This document shows positions 33,687 to 41,634 of a DNA stretch of 64,000 nucleotides, piece by piece. Source of the stretch: Spartobacteria bacterium (lineage in GTDB: Bacteria; Verrucomicrobiota; Verrucomicrobiia; Chthoniobacterales; UBA10450). The first letter of the stretch is position 1, and every line of letters starts with the position of its first letter. The stretch spans positions 11,196-75,195 of the forward strand of contig PLCM01000037.1 in assembly GCA_003134765.1 (NCBI GenBank), read 5' to 3'. The position numbers were made by a program, and so were the translations under genes. The notes beneath the pieces were generated by a model. The model worked only from the letters and a program-made list of their open reading frames with translations, was not told the origin of the DNA and did not search any database.

Positions 33687-36281
33687 ATGCTCCACGATCT
33701 CCGTTTCGCGGTCCGCCAGCTCTGGAAAGCACCGGGATTCACGATCGCGGCCGTGCTGGTGCTTACCCTCGGGATCGGCGTCAACACCGCGATCTTTAGT
33801 CTCGTTCACACGATGCTGTTTGCGCCGCCCGGTTATGCGCGGCCCGACGAGCTGGTCCAGATTTTTTCGCAGGACACCAAAAACCCGAAGACGTTCCGGG
33901 AATTTTCCTATCCGACCCTGAACGACATCCGGCAGCAGAATTCGGTTTTCTCCGGGGTCGCGGGATTCAACGTCGGCATGGTCGGAATCGGGGAGAAGAA
34001 CAACACCCGCCGCACGTTTGTCTCGATCGTCACGGCAAACTACTTCGACGTCCTGGGCGTGGCGCCCGTGATCGGGCGGGCGTTTACCCTGGAAGAAGAA
34101 CAGCCGGGCCGGGCGGCGTCGGTGGTGCTCGTCAGCTATGGCTATTGGACGCGGCATAATCACGACGCCTCCGTTCTTGGCTCGCAGGTCCTGATCAATG
34201 GCCGCTCCTACACGGTCATCGGCGTGCTGCCGAAAACATTCACGGGGACCCTGGCGGTTTTATCCCCGGAAGTCTGGCTGCCGCTCAGCGCGCTTGAATT
34301 CGTCACACCGAATTACGCGAACGATCCCACCCAGACCTTGAGCAGCCGCGCCGGCGAACAGCTCCTTCCCATCGCGCGTTTCAAGCCCGGCGTAACTGCA
34401 CCGGCTGTCGGCGCGGCCTTGAAGACACTGGCCGGCAATCTCGAGCGAGCTTATCCGGTGGAACAGAAGGACCAGACGTTCATCACCGCGCCCCTTTCGC
34501 GTTTTTCCATCAGCGATGACCCGCCGGATGACAGCCAGTTCGGCGCGATCGCGCCGATGCTCCTCGGCATGGCCGCGGTCGTCCTGCTCGTCGCCTGCCT
34601 GAACCTCGCGAACATGCTCTTGGCGCGTGGCACGGCCCGGCGGAAAGAGATCGCGATTCGCCTTGCCCTGGGCGGCAGCCGTTGGCGCGTCGTCAGACAA
34701 TTGCTCACGGAGGGATTGCTCCTCGCGTCGATCGGCGGTGCCGCGGGCCTCGTCGTCGGCTTGTGGGCTTCGAAGATTCTCGCGCTCTCCATGCGAAACC
34801 TGCTCCCGCTCGACCTGGTTTGGAACGCGGGACCAAACCTGCCGATTCTCGCGACGACGTTTGGGTTTTGCCTTCTTGGAACGGTGGCGTTCGCGCTCGG
34901 GCCGGCGCTCAAGCTGTCGCGCAGCAGCGTCATTGGCGATTTGAAGGAACACGCGGGCGACGATGTTGTCCGGCGCCGTTGGCGTTTCCTGCCGCGCAAC
35001 CCGCTCGTGGTGGTGCAGATTGCTTTCTCGCTGGCGCTTCTCACCGCCGCGGCGCTCTTCATCCGGGGCGCAAACAAAGCCGCCGGGCTCGATACCGGGT
35101 TGCACGTGGAGAACGATCTCCTCCTCGAAGTGGACGCGAGCCTGGGCGGGTTCGATTCGCAACGCGCGGAGCAGCTTTACCGCACCCTCAACGATCGGCT
35201 CGCGGCGCTGCCTGGCGTCAAGCACGTCAGCATTTCAGCGACGGCGCCCTTCGGGATGCTCTCACTTTCCCGCGCCATCCAGCGGGCGGGCCTGCACGTC
35301 AGCAAAGAGGACAAACCGGGCTCGGCTGCGGAAGGGCTTGCCTTCAGTTCGCGCTATATCAGCGTTGGCTGCGATTACTTCGCGGCCACGGGAATACGGA
35401 TCCTGCGCGGCCGCAATTTCACGGTTTCGGAGGCGACGCAATCAAACAGCCCCGCGGTCGCCATCATCGACGAAGCGCTGGCGAAGAAACTCTGGCCGGA
35501 GGGTGACGCTCTCGGCCAACGCCTTGAGTTCGCTTCCGATGCTGCGCCGAGGGCGAAACGGGATGATGGCGGGGGAGGAATGGGTATCCAGCAGGGCGGC
35601 AAAACCAATATCAAGCAGGAAGAACCAATTGAAGTGGTCGGCATCGCTGCGGTCACGCGCGGAACGGTTTTCGAGAAACGGCCGCGCGGCACCATCTACC
35701 TGCCGTTTGCGCGCGGCTTTCAGAACAACGCGTTTTTCTTCATCCAGTTTTCGTCGGTCAATAAGACCACGCTTCCCGGCATGGCCGACGCGGTCCGTCG
35801 AGCCGTGCGCGAAACCGACCCGACTTTGCCCGTGCTCTCGCTCAAGACGTTTCCCCAGCATCTTGAATCGAACATGGAGATTTGGATCATTCGCACCGGC
35901 GCGACCCTTTTCTCGGTCTTCGGCGCCTTGGCCCTCGCCCTGGCGATCGTCGGCGTCTACGGAGTCAAAGCCTACTCGGTGGCGCGGCGCACCCGTGAGA
36001 TCGGCATTCGGATGGCACTCGGGGCGCGGCCTCGAGGTGTGCAATGGATGATTATCCGCGAAGGAATCATCATGCTGGCCGGGGGTGTGGTCATCGGCTT
36101 GCTCCTGGCGGCGGCGACCGGGCGGTTGCTCGCCGGCATGTTATATCAGGTCGGGGCGCTGGATCCGATCGCATTCTCGACCGCCCCGCTTCTCCTCGGG
36201 GTGGCGACGCTGATCGCTACCTGGCTGCCGGCCCGGCGAGCGACGCGGATCAGCCCGATGGCGGCGTTGCGGACGGAGTAG
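33687..36281 (+). CDS. MacB-like ABC transporter permease (ADOP type)
   Basis: 864-residue duplicated orphan permease with two FtsX-like units. It begins directly at DLRFAVRQLWKAPGFTIAAVLVLTLGIG with TM1. A periplasmic MacB-core part follows, then three TMs (about 290-400), a second TM and core, and a last set ending in WLPARRATRISPMAALRTE. It lacks the roughly 80-residue N-terminal extension present in its paralogue at 41635. The family is expanded in Acidobacteria and Verrucomicrobia; no ATPase is adjacent. A padR gene lies downstream rather than upstream. Confidence 0.9.
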   Translation: MLHDLRFAVRQLWKAPGFTIAAVLVLTLGIGVNTAIFSLVHTMLFAPPGYARPDELVQIFSQDTKNPKTFREFSYPTLNDIRQQNSVFSGVAGFNVGMVGIGEKNNTRRTFVSIVTANYFDVLGVAPVIGRAFTLEEEQPGRAASVVLVSYGYWTRHNHDASVLGSQVLINGRSYTVIGVLPKTFTGTLAVLSPEVWLPLSALEFVTPNYANDPTQTLSSRAGEQLLPIARFKPGVTAPAVGAALKTLAGNLERAYPVEQKDQTFITAPLSRFSISDDPPDDSQFGAIAPMLLGMAAVVLLVACLNLANMLLARGTARRKEIAIRLALGGSRWRVVRQLLTEGLLLASIGGAAGLVVGLWASKILALSMRNLLPLDLVWNAGPNLPILATTFGFCLLGTVAFALGPALKLSRSSVIGDLKEHAGDDVVRRRWRFLPRNPLVVVQIAFSLALLTAAALFIRGANKAAGLDTGLHVENDLLLEVDASLGGFDSQRAEQLYRTLNDRLAALPGVKHVSISATAPFGMLSLSRAIQRAGLHVSKEDKPGSAAEGLAFSSRYISVGCDYFAATGIRILRGRNFTVSEATQSNSPAVAIIDEALAKKLWPEGDALGQRLEFASDAAPRAKRDDGGGGMGIQQGGKTNIKQEEPIEVVGIAAVTRGTVFEKRPRGTIYLPFARGFQNNAFFFIQFSSVNKTTLPGMADAVRRAVRETDPTLPVLSLKTFPQHLESNMEIWIIRTGATLFSVFGALALALAIVGVYGVKAYSVARRTREIGIRMALGARPRGVQWMIIREGIIMLAGGVVIGLLLAAATGRLLAGMLYQVGALDPIAFSTAPLLLGVATLIATWLPARRATRISPMAALRTE

Positions 36282-36286
36282 TTGTA

Positions 36287-36309
36287 GCCGGGATCGCTGA
36301 TCCCGGCTG
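36287..36309. repeat. palindrome AGCCGGGATC...GATCCCGGCT
   Basis: Arms of 10 bp around GCT, immediately after the permease gene. A sequence of the same type (GCCGGGGTCG arms) is embedded in mutL at 55170-55190. Confidence 0.65.
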
Positions 36310-36390
36310 AGATCCCGCGTTCCGGCACCCACGCCCCGGGTCCAACAAAAAATAAATTAGACAGATCTTGCCTTGAGCTGCGTTTAAATA

Positions 36391-36411
36391 ATATATGTCT
36401 ATGGCATATAT
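36391..36411. promoter_or_regulatory. PadR-type operator overlapping the padR start
   Basis: Perfect inverted repeat ATATATG-N7-CATATAT spanning the padR start codon. PadR regulators often bind ATGT/ACAT-type dyads with similar spacing. A dimer here would block both transcription and translation start, so autorepression is likely; this is inference. Confidence 0.6.
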
Positions 36412-36754
36412 GGCTTCACCAATGCTCGATCGCGAATTGAAGAAGGGCAGCGCCGAGCTGTTGATCCTTTCACTCGTGGAAGACCGGCCCCGGCATGGCT
36501 ACGACATCGGGCAGCTCATCGAGCTGCGTTCCCGCGGGACTCTCCGCTTCAATGTGGCGTCGCTTTACCCGCTGCTCTACCGGCTGGAGAAGCGCGGGTG
36601 GATCCGCGGCCGCTGGGTTGAAAAGGCGGGACAGCGTCGCCGTCGTTATTATCGGCTCACTCCAGCCGGCGGGAAAATTCTGGCGGCCCAACGGGAAGGC
36701 TGGCGTGAGTTCGTGGAAGCAATCAGCCGGATCACGGGAATTCAGCATGCCTGA
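36395..36754 (+). CDS. PadR family transcriptional regulator
   Basis: 119 residues: GSAELLILSLVEDRPRHGYDIGQLIE is the PadR winged-helix start and FNVASLYPLLYRLEKRGWI the recognition region, followed by the wing (RRYYRLTPAGGKIL). Several ATGs are clustered at the start (36395, 36401, 36410, 36422). The stop overlaps an ATG at 36747 that opens what looks like a decayed permease gene. PadR-permease pairs are usual in this genome (see 41295). Confidence 0.88.
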   Translation: MSMAYMASPMLDRELKKGSAELLILSLVEDRPRHGYDIGQLIELRSRGTLRFNVASLYPLLYRLEKRGWIRGRWVEKAGQRRRRYYRLTPAGGKILAAQREGWREFVEAISRITGIQHA

Positions 36755-36935
36755 GTTCAGGAAGGCGATCCGTTGCACTATCAGTAGTCACTTAAGTGTT
36801 TCGCTCGCCCTCCCGTTTGCCTACGGGGATAATGGCGACCGTTCTTCGCCTCAGAAAAAAGGGCAGACACGGCGGTCGGTCGACGTTGCTAAAGCTGCAA
36901 CTGGTGAGGCTGGGGGCGAAAACTCGACGGCTTAA
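36747..36935 (+). pseudogene. possible remnant of an ADOP permease N-terminus
   Basis: ATG overlaps the padR stop by 8 bp. The first residues MPEFRKAIR look like the N-terminal cytoplasmic start of MacB-like permeases paired with PadR, but similarity ends after about nine residues and the frame stops in a palindromic repeat. It may be the stump of a gene lost by deletion. Short match, so tentative. Confidence 0.35.
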
Positions 36936-36945
36936 AGCCGTCGAG
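36923..36945. repeat. palindrome with CTCGACGGCTT arms, copy 1
   Basis: 11-bp arms around one central A. Further copies occur at 36998-37020 and 37455-37477, surrounding the wHTH gene. Confidence 0.85.
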
Positions 36946-36997
36946 TTTAGAGTGATTGGCCGGGATCGAAATGACTTGCAGCGGTTGTTCGCCGGAA

Positions 36998-37020
36998 CTT
37001 GACGGCTTAAAGCCGTCGAG
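36998..37020. repeat. palindrome with C(T/T)TGACGGCTT arms, copy 2
   Basis: Same element as copy 1 with one arm mismatch (CTTGACGG for CTCGACGG). It lies 17 bp before the wHTH regulator start. Confidence 0.85.
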
Positions 37021-37036
37021 CTCAGAATGCGGTCGA

Positions 37037-37447
37037 ATGGAGTCGAAACATGGCGTCCTGGATGTCTTGTTCCCGGCGGTTCGAGCAAGACTGTTGCGAC
37101 TTCTTTTCACCACGCCCACGAGAGCGCATTATGTGCGAGAGCTCCGGGATCTAAGCGCTCTTAGCCTGCACACGGTCCAGGACGAGTTACGGAAACTCAC
37201 TGCCCTCCGCCGGCTCAAAACCTGGTCGAACGGATACCATCGATTTTATGAAGCGGATCGTGCGCACCCGCTTTCCAAGCCTTTACTGCAGATGGTTCAA
37301 CTCCATGAAAAACTCCCGGCAATTAAGCCCTCCGGGTTACGGCGACCATCAGTTCGCTTCCGTTCGGGGAAAAAGAAAAGCCCCAGGAACCCGGTACCTC
37401 TTCCTCCGGGCCGACCAACGACCTGGCATCGATTTCCGCGACCGTAA
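37037..37447 (+). CDS. winged-helix DNA-binding protein (ArsR-like)
   Basis: 136 residues from ATG 37037. About residues 5-90 form a winged helix: VLDVLFPAVRARLLRLLFTT, HYVRELRDLSALSLHTVQDELRKL (recognition helix), and a wing GYHRFYEADRAHPL. The remaining 45 residues are Arg/Pro-rich and look unconserved, as if the frame had run into altered sequence before the stop. It is flanked by three copies of a perfect palindrome. The regulated gene is unknown. Confidence 0.65.
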   Translation: MESKHGVLDVLFPAVRARLLRLLFTTPTRAHYVRELRDLSALSLHTVQDELRKLTALRRLKTWSNGYHRFYEADRAHPLSKPLLQMVQLHEKLPAIKPSGLRRPSVRFRSGKKKSPRNPVPLPPGRPTTWHRFPRP

Positions 37448-37785
37448 AAGCAAACTCGACGGCTTTAAGCCGTCGAGTGCCCCCGGAGGATTGTGGAGAG
37501 TGACGCGCCAGCCGGGCAGGTGATCCGAGGAGGGATTACAGGCTGGATTGGCAAAAGGGCGAAGGCGAAGAAAGCGGCTCAGCAAGCCGCAGGAGGCGAG
37601 CTTCGGAAAGATCGCTTGAGTTAATCTCAAACCAGGCGATACTGGCGACCTATTGGATACACTCTGTATCGTTCGTTGCTTGGTAGATCGTCAGGTGAGG
37701 TTGTCCTCAGTGGTGATTTGAAACCCGATTCCCGGGAACAGCTCTGAAGCTGACAGTATCGCTCCAAAACAAGTCAACAGTCACT
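37448..37785. other. 338-bp non-coding leader with palindrome
   Basis: No gene is supported on either strand. After the palindrome at 37455-37477 comes mixed sequence with short hairpins (GCGGCTCAGCAAGCCGC near 37575). A plausible -35 TTGAGT with -10 ATACTG 17 bp later (about 37616-37644) would give the RRM gene a 5' UTR of about 130 nt. Promoter assignment is weak. Confidence 0.4.
37455..37477. repeat. palindrome with CTCGACGGCTT arms, copy 3
   Basis: Perfect copy with central base inverted relative to copy 1. It lies 8 bp after the wHTH stop. Confidence 0.85.
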
Positions 37786-38094
37786 ATGAAATTATACGTT
37801 GGAAATCTCTCTTTTGAGACCACTGAAAACGATCTTCAGGATCTTTTTGAACAACACGGCCAGGTCAGCGAAGTCGCGCTGATGATGGACCGCATGACCG
37901 GCAAGTCGCGCGGTTTTGCGTTCGTCACCATGAACGACAAAGCCCAGGCGGATGCCGCTCTGGCAGCCCTTAATGGCAAGCAAGTGGGCGGTCGCGCCCT
38001 GACGGTGAACGAAGCCCGCCCGCGCGAAGAGCGTGGCGGTGGCGCTCGCCCGTCCGGTGGCGGCAACCGCAAGTTCGCCCAGGGACGCTGGTAG
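37786..38094 (+). CDS. RRM-type RNA-binding protein
   Basis: 102 residues: one RNA recognition motif with RNP2 KLYVGNLSF at the N-terminus and RNP1 KSRGFAFVTM near residue 42, then a short Gly/Arg-rich tail (EERGGGARPSGGGNRKF). Such single-RRM proteins in cyanobacteria and other bacteria are often cold-induced. It is followed by a GC hairpin and a second infA gene, which fits a cold-related group. Confidence 0.94.
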   Translation: MKLYVGNLSFETTENDLQDLFEQHGQVSEVALMMDRMTGKSRGFAFVTMNDKAQADAALAALNGKQVGGRALTVNEARPREERGGGARPSGGGNRKFAQGRW

Positions 38095-38111
38095 TTAATT
38101 CTGATCGCGCC

Positions 38112-38140
38112 GAGTCGGCCCGGGAAATCCGGGCCGGCTC
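38112..38140 (+). terminator. GC-rich hairpin between RRM and infA genes
   Basis: Stem GAG-CGGCCCGG / CCGGGCCG-CTC with a GAAAT loop, lying in a 61-bp gap between two same-strand genes. There is no T-run after it, so partial termination, attenuation or mRNA end-protection are all possible. Confidence 0.5.
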
Positions 38141-38155
38141 CCGCGGTCACTCACC

Positions 38156-38392
38156 ATGGATACAGCCAAAGCGATCGAAGTAGAAGGAACGATCACCTCG
38201 GTTCTTCCGGGCACGATGTTTCGGGTGGAATTGAACCGCGCCGGTGGCGCCGGGATCAACGCCCGCCTCGTCCTCGCCCACATTTCCGGAAAGATGCGCA
38301 AGCGTTTTATCCGCCTCACCATCGGCGACCGCGTGAAAATGCAGATGTCGCCTTATGACATGGACAAAGCCCGCATCGTTTATCGACTCTGA
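38156..38392 (+). CDS. infA: translation initiation factor IF-1 paralogue
   Basis: 78-residue OB-fold protein: [34 protein letters not shown] and [17 protein letters not shown] are as in IF-1. It is longer than the 20574 copy by a [16 protein letters not shown] insertion in the loop after strand 2. Two chromosomal copies imply specialised use, for example growth at low temperature. Its stop shares one base with the next start (TGATG). Confidence 0.93.
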   Translation: MDTAKAIEVEGTITSVLPGTMFRVELNRAGGAGINARLVLAHISGKMRKRFIRLTIGDRVKMQMSPYDMDKARIVYRL

Positions 38393-38613
38393 TGAGTAAA
38401 TTTGATCTGACACGCGCGGTTAAACCCGCCACTGGCTCGGTTATCAAACGGATTCTGGTCCGTTGTCCCTCTACGGGTCGGCTTACTGCCACAGGCAAAA
38501 CTGTGGAAGAATCCGCCTGGGACGGCACAAAGCTTAATCGCCCGCGGCTTAATTGCCCGCATTGCGGTGAAACCCACAGCTGGACGAAGAAAGACGTCGT
38601 TCTGGCTCGTTAG
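38392..38613 (+). CDS. small zinc-ribbon-like protein
   Basis: 73 residues with RCPSTGRLTATGKTVEE and LNCPHCGETHSWTKKDVVLA. One CPHC pair plus an earlier Cys suggest a small metal-binding fold. Similar short proteins occur in many proteobacteria; function unknown. Start overlaps infA stop by one base, so the two are translationally coupled. Confidence 0.75.
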   Translation: MSKFDLTRAVKPATGSVIKRILVRCPSTGRLTATGKTVEESAWDGTKLNRPRLNCPHCGETHSWTKKDVVLAR

Positions 38614-38691
38614 GAAGGGTCGAGGCAGGAACGCTTTTTTCAAAGCGTGGCAGATTCTGCAGTGAATTTGGTTTTGGAACATAGGATCGGT

Positions 38692-39585
38692 ATGAAAATT
38701 TTCTCTCTTCCAGTTGAGCGCATTAATTGGGTCTCCAGCTCTTTCCTCATCGGAACCGCACTACTCACCGTGACCGCTTTGCCGGTCTATCTCTGGTATT
38801 TCGGCTTCGACTGGTTCCACGTCGGAATGTTTTTCGTCATGTTCGTTCTCACCGGCTTCAGTATCACAGCCGGGTATCACCGTTTTTTCGCCCACAAAAC
38901 CTTCGAGGCGAAATGGCCGCTTCGCCTGATGGTGCTCATTTTCGGTGCGGCCGCCTTCGAGAATTCCGTCCTCATGTGGACGAGTGATCATCGCCGGCAT
39001 CATAAACATACCGATCACGACGACGATCCCTACAACATCACGAAAGGCTTTTTCCACGCCCACATGGGTTGGATGCTGATCAAGTTGAATCCCGAGCCAC
39101 CCCTGGATAATGTCCCGGATCTCGAACGCGACGCGCTCGTCCGCTGGCAGCATCGCCACGTTTTTCTCCTCGCCGTCCTCGTCGGTTTTGTCCTGCCAGC
39201 TTTTGCTGGATTTCTTTACGACGGCTGGGTCGGCGCCCTCGGCGGCTTTCTGATTGGCGGCATTGCCCGGGTTGTGGCCACGCAACACACGACTTTCTTC
39301 ATTAACAGCGCCTGCCATTACATAGGCCGGCAACCGTACTCGAAGCGTTGCACCGCGCGCGACTCATTCTTTCTCGCCCTCTTTACGCTGGGCGAGGGTT
39401 ACCACAACTATCACCACGAATTTCAGCAGGATTACCGGAACGGCGTCAAGCCCTGGCAATGGGATCCGACGAAATGGCTGATCTGGGTTCTTTCAAAAGT
39501 TGGGATCACCTCCGGACTTCGCCGCGTCGCCCCGGAGAAAATCGCCGCCGCCCAGCAGGCCGTGAAGGTAAGCGTCTCGCGCTAG
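38692..39585 (+). CDS. acyl-CoA/fatty acid desaturase
   Basis: 297 residues from ATG 38692. Membrane di-iron desaturase with the three histidine boxes HRFFAH, HRRHH (DHRRHHKHTDHDDDPYN) and HNYHHEF, and four TM segments. It introduces a delta-9 type double bond into saturated acyl chains, raising membrane fluidity. A GTG at 38647 would add 15 residues overlapping repeat-like sequence and is not chosen. It follows the RRM/IF-1/zinc-ribbon genes. Confidence 0.93.
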   Translation: MKIFSLPVERINWVSSSFLIGTALLTVTALPVYLWYFGFDWFHVGMFFVMFVLTGFSITAGYHRFFAHKTFEAKWPLRLMVLIFGAAAFENSVLMWTSDHRRHHKHTDHDDDPYNITKGFFHAHMGWMLIKLNPEPPLDNVPDLERDALVRWQHRHVFLLAVLVGFVLPAFAGFLYDGWVGALGGFLIGGIARVVATQHTTFFINSACHYIGRQPYSKRCTARDSFFLALFTLGEGYHNYHHEFQQDYRNGVKPWQWDPTKWLIWVLSKVGITSGLRRVAPEKIAAAQQAVKVSVSR

Positions 39586-39706
39586 CCAGACAGCTGCAGT
39601 CGCGGTGCTCTTTCGCCGCGCTGGTTCCAGAGCTGCATCGGATCGGCAGCCAGCCGTGCTTTTGTTTCGCCCCCGAAACAAAGATTAATCCGTCCAGTGG
39701 CTCCCT

Positions 39707-39757
39707 TTGACAGTCTAGGGAAAAGATTGAACAGTTGACTTACCAAGACTGTCTAGG
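39707..39757 (+). promoter_or_regulatory. 51-bp regulatory module upstream of YceI gene
   Basis: Begins TTGACAGTCTAGGGAAAAGA and ends AGACTGTCTAGG, 9 bp before the YceI start codon. The half-sites GACAGTCT and AGACTGTC are inverted. A module of the same length with identical ends stands before the padR gene at 41295. TTGACT at 39735 with TAGAAA 17 bp later is a possible promoter. Confidence 0.75.
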
Positions 39758-39766
39758 TAGAAATTC

Positions 39767-40330
39767 ATGAAACCATTCACCCTCGTCGTCGCACTTGTCA
39801 GTGCATTCGCTCTTTCCGCAAACGCGTCTGACTCCTTCAAGATCGATCCGGTTCACTCGTTCGTGCTCTTTGGTGTGCAACACCTCCGCATTGCGAACAC
39901 TTACGGCCGCTTCAACGATATCTCGGGCACTGTCGTCTTCGACAGAGACAACCCTTCGAAGAGTTCGGTCGAATTGTCGGTGCAGGTGGAAAGCCTCGAC
40001 ACTCACAATTCAATTCGCGAACGGAGCCTGAAGAGTCCGGATTTCTTCGACGTGAAACAGTTTCCGACGATGACCTTCAAGAGCACAAAAGTCGAAGGCA
40101 GCGGGGACCTGCTCAAAGTTTCTGGTGACCTCACCATCCGGGGGGTGACCAAGCCGGTGACCGTCGACTTCAAGAAAGGTGGCGAAGGCAAAGGCGTATT
40201 TGGAGAAATGCGTGGCGGCGGCGAAACGCGTTTCACGATCAAGCGAAGCGACTTCGGGATGAACTTCGAGCTCGGCGAGGTTGGCGACGAGGTCACCATC
40301 ATCCTGAGCCTGGAAGGCGTTAAAAAGTAG
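39767..40330 (+). CDS. YceI family periplasmic protein
   Basis: 187 residues. Signal peptide (LVVALVSAFALSANA) then a lipocalin-like beta-barrel: SFKIDPVHSFVLFGVQHLRIANTYGRF, VQVESLDTHNSIRERSLKSPDFFDVKQFPTMTF and LTIRGVTKPVTVDF are the YceI blocks. Family members bind isoprenoid lipids. The gene carries the 51-bp module shared with padR, which suggests common control with the ABC permease. Confidence 0.92.
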   Translation: MKPFTLVVALVSAFALSANASDSFKIDPVHSFVLFGVQHLRIANTYGRFNDISGTVVFDRDNPSKSSVELSVQVESLDTHNSIRERSLKSPDFFDVKQFPTMTFKSTKVEGSGDLLKVSGDLTIRGVTKPVTVDFKKGGEGKGVFGEMRGGGETRFTIKRSDFGMNFELGEVGDEVTIILSLEGVKK

Positions 40331-40354
40331 CGGCCGTTGGCGACGGCCCATCCG

Positions 40355-41203
40355 ATGCAGTTGTTGAAACAGATGCTGCTGTCCGCCGCCCTGGCCGGGG
40401 CGGTCGCGGCGGCGTTTCTTTTCGTCCTGGCGCGGTGGTGGAAAAGCGCGAGTCGTTGCGCGGGAGCGATCGCGATCGGAGCCGGCTCCATTGCAGGACA
40501 CGTCCTCTCTGCCGGTTGGTCGCCTTTCCCGCCGCGTTCCGCAACCCACTGGCTGTTTTGGTTCGCCATCATTGGAGTCATCGCTGCTGCGGCCGATGCA
40601 CTCGTCAGGCCGAAAGGGCCGATTCGCCTCATCGCCTGGACAATCATCTGCACGATCGCGTGTCGGTTAATTCTGCAACCGAAATTCAGTTATGCCTGGA
40701 GCGCTGCGGAAGGCTGGCTCCGGGTGTTTGCCATCGCGCTCGGGGCCGTGGTTTTGACCTGCTGTCTCGATCTCATCGAGCGCAAGCCATTTGGCCCCGC
40801 CACGCTGTTTTCCGTAACGACCGTTCTCGGCGCAGGCACTTGCCTCGCCCTCGTGCTCTCCGGCAGTTTGTTGCTTGGACAACTTGCCTGCGTTCTGGCC
40901 GCTATCGCCGCCACCTGCCTTCTTCTAATTGTCGCCGTGACGGCACCTTTCCATCCGAGCGGCGCCGCGGCTCCTCTTAGTCTCATCTGCGCTGGCTTAT
41001 GGCTCAGCGGTTTCTTTTATGCGGAACTGCCGCCCGCCAGCGCGCTTCTTCTTGCCCTCGCCCCCGCCAGTGTTTTGCTTCCCCTGGGCAAAGAGAATTA
41101 CTCCCCGTGGCGAGGGCTGGCCTTCCGGACCGCGTTGGTTGCGGTCCCGGTCGCTATCGCGGTTGCGCTCGCATTCCAGACATCACCCCCGATTGAATAC
41201 TGA
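40355..41203 (+). CDS. polytopic membrane protein of unknown function
   Basis: 282 residues from ATG 40355, nine or ten hydrophobic segments and almost no soluble parts. I recognise no transporter signature. It starts 24 bp after the YceI gene on the same strand and likely shares its transcript. A TTG 18 bases earlier would extend it by six residues. Confidence 0.7.
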   Translation: MQLLKQMLLSAALAGAVAAAFLFVLARWWKSASRCAGAIAIGAGSIAGHVLSAGWSPFPPRSATHWLFWFAIIGVIAAAADALVRPKGPIRLIAWTIICTIACRLILQPKFSYAWSAAEGWLRVFAIALGAVVLTCCLDLIERKPFGPATLFSVTTVLGAGTCLALVLSGSLLLGQLACVLAAIAATCLLLIVAVTAPFHPSGAAAPLSLICAGLWLSGFFYAELPPASALLLALAPASVLLPLGKENYSPWRGLAFRTALVAVPVAIAVALAFQTSPPIEY

Positions 41204-41224
41204 CGCTTACCGCGCGGTCTCCTC

Positions 41225-41275
41225 TTGACAGTCTAGGGAAAAGATTGAACGCTGACGTGACCGAGACTGTCTAGG
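41225..41275 (+). promoter_or_regulatory. 51-bp regulatory module upstream of padR/ABC permease
   Basis: Matches 39707-39757 without gaps: the first 26 and last 12 bases are identical and only the middle 13 differ. It ends 19 bp before the padR start. It is a candidate binding site for the PadR protein or another shared regulator. Confidence 0.75.
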
Positions 41276-41294
41276 CAAGACAACCCACCACCCT

Positions 41295-41627
41295 ATGGCA
41301 AAGGAAAAACCTGACCTTGTTTACGGGACGCTCGACATGTTGATCCTGAAATCGCTTCAGCCTGATCCGCGGCATGGACTCGCGATCGCGGACCGGATCC
41401 AACAGATGTCGAAAGAGATTCTGCGCGTCGAGCAGGGATCGCTTTATCCGGCGCTTTATCGTTTGGAGGCGCAGGGGTGGATCAAGGCGGAATGGGGTGT
41501 CTCGGATAACAATCGCCGGGCGCGGTATTACGAATTGACTGCGGCCGGACGCAAGCAGCTCACGGCGGAGAAGGAGCATTGGTCGCGGATCACAAAGGGG
41601 ATCAATCTCGTGCTGGCGGGCACGTAA
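41295..41627 (+). CDS. PadR family transcriptional regulator
   Basis: 110 residues: [27 protein letters not shown] and [19 protein letters not shown] form the winged helix, [15 protein letters not shown] the wing. This is the PadR subtype typically found directly before MacB-like permeases. The permease follows 7 bp downstream. Probably autoregulated through the 51-bp module. Confidence 0.93.
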   Translation: MAKEKPDLVYGTLDMLILKSLQPDPRHGLAIADRIQQMSKEILRVEQGSLYPALYRLEAQGWIKAEWGVSDNNRRARYYELTAAGRKQLTAEKEHWSRITKGINLVLAGT

Positions 41628-41634
41628 CTTTTTT

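Noticed and set aside
34260..35225. Antisense frame within the first MacB-like permease gene
   Set aside because: Arg/Glu-rich composition typical of the complement of a GC-rich membrane protein gene; no domain recognised.
37349..37630. Minus-strand frame downstream of the winged-helix gene
   Set aside because: Contains the translated palindrome (ALDGLKPSSLL) and no family motif; it overlaps the wHTH gene.
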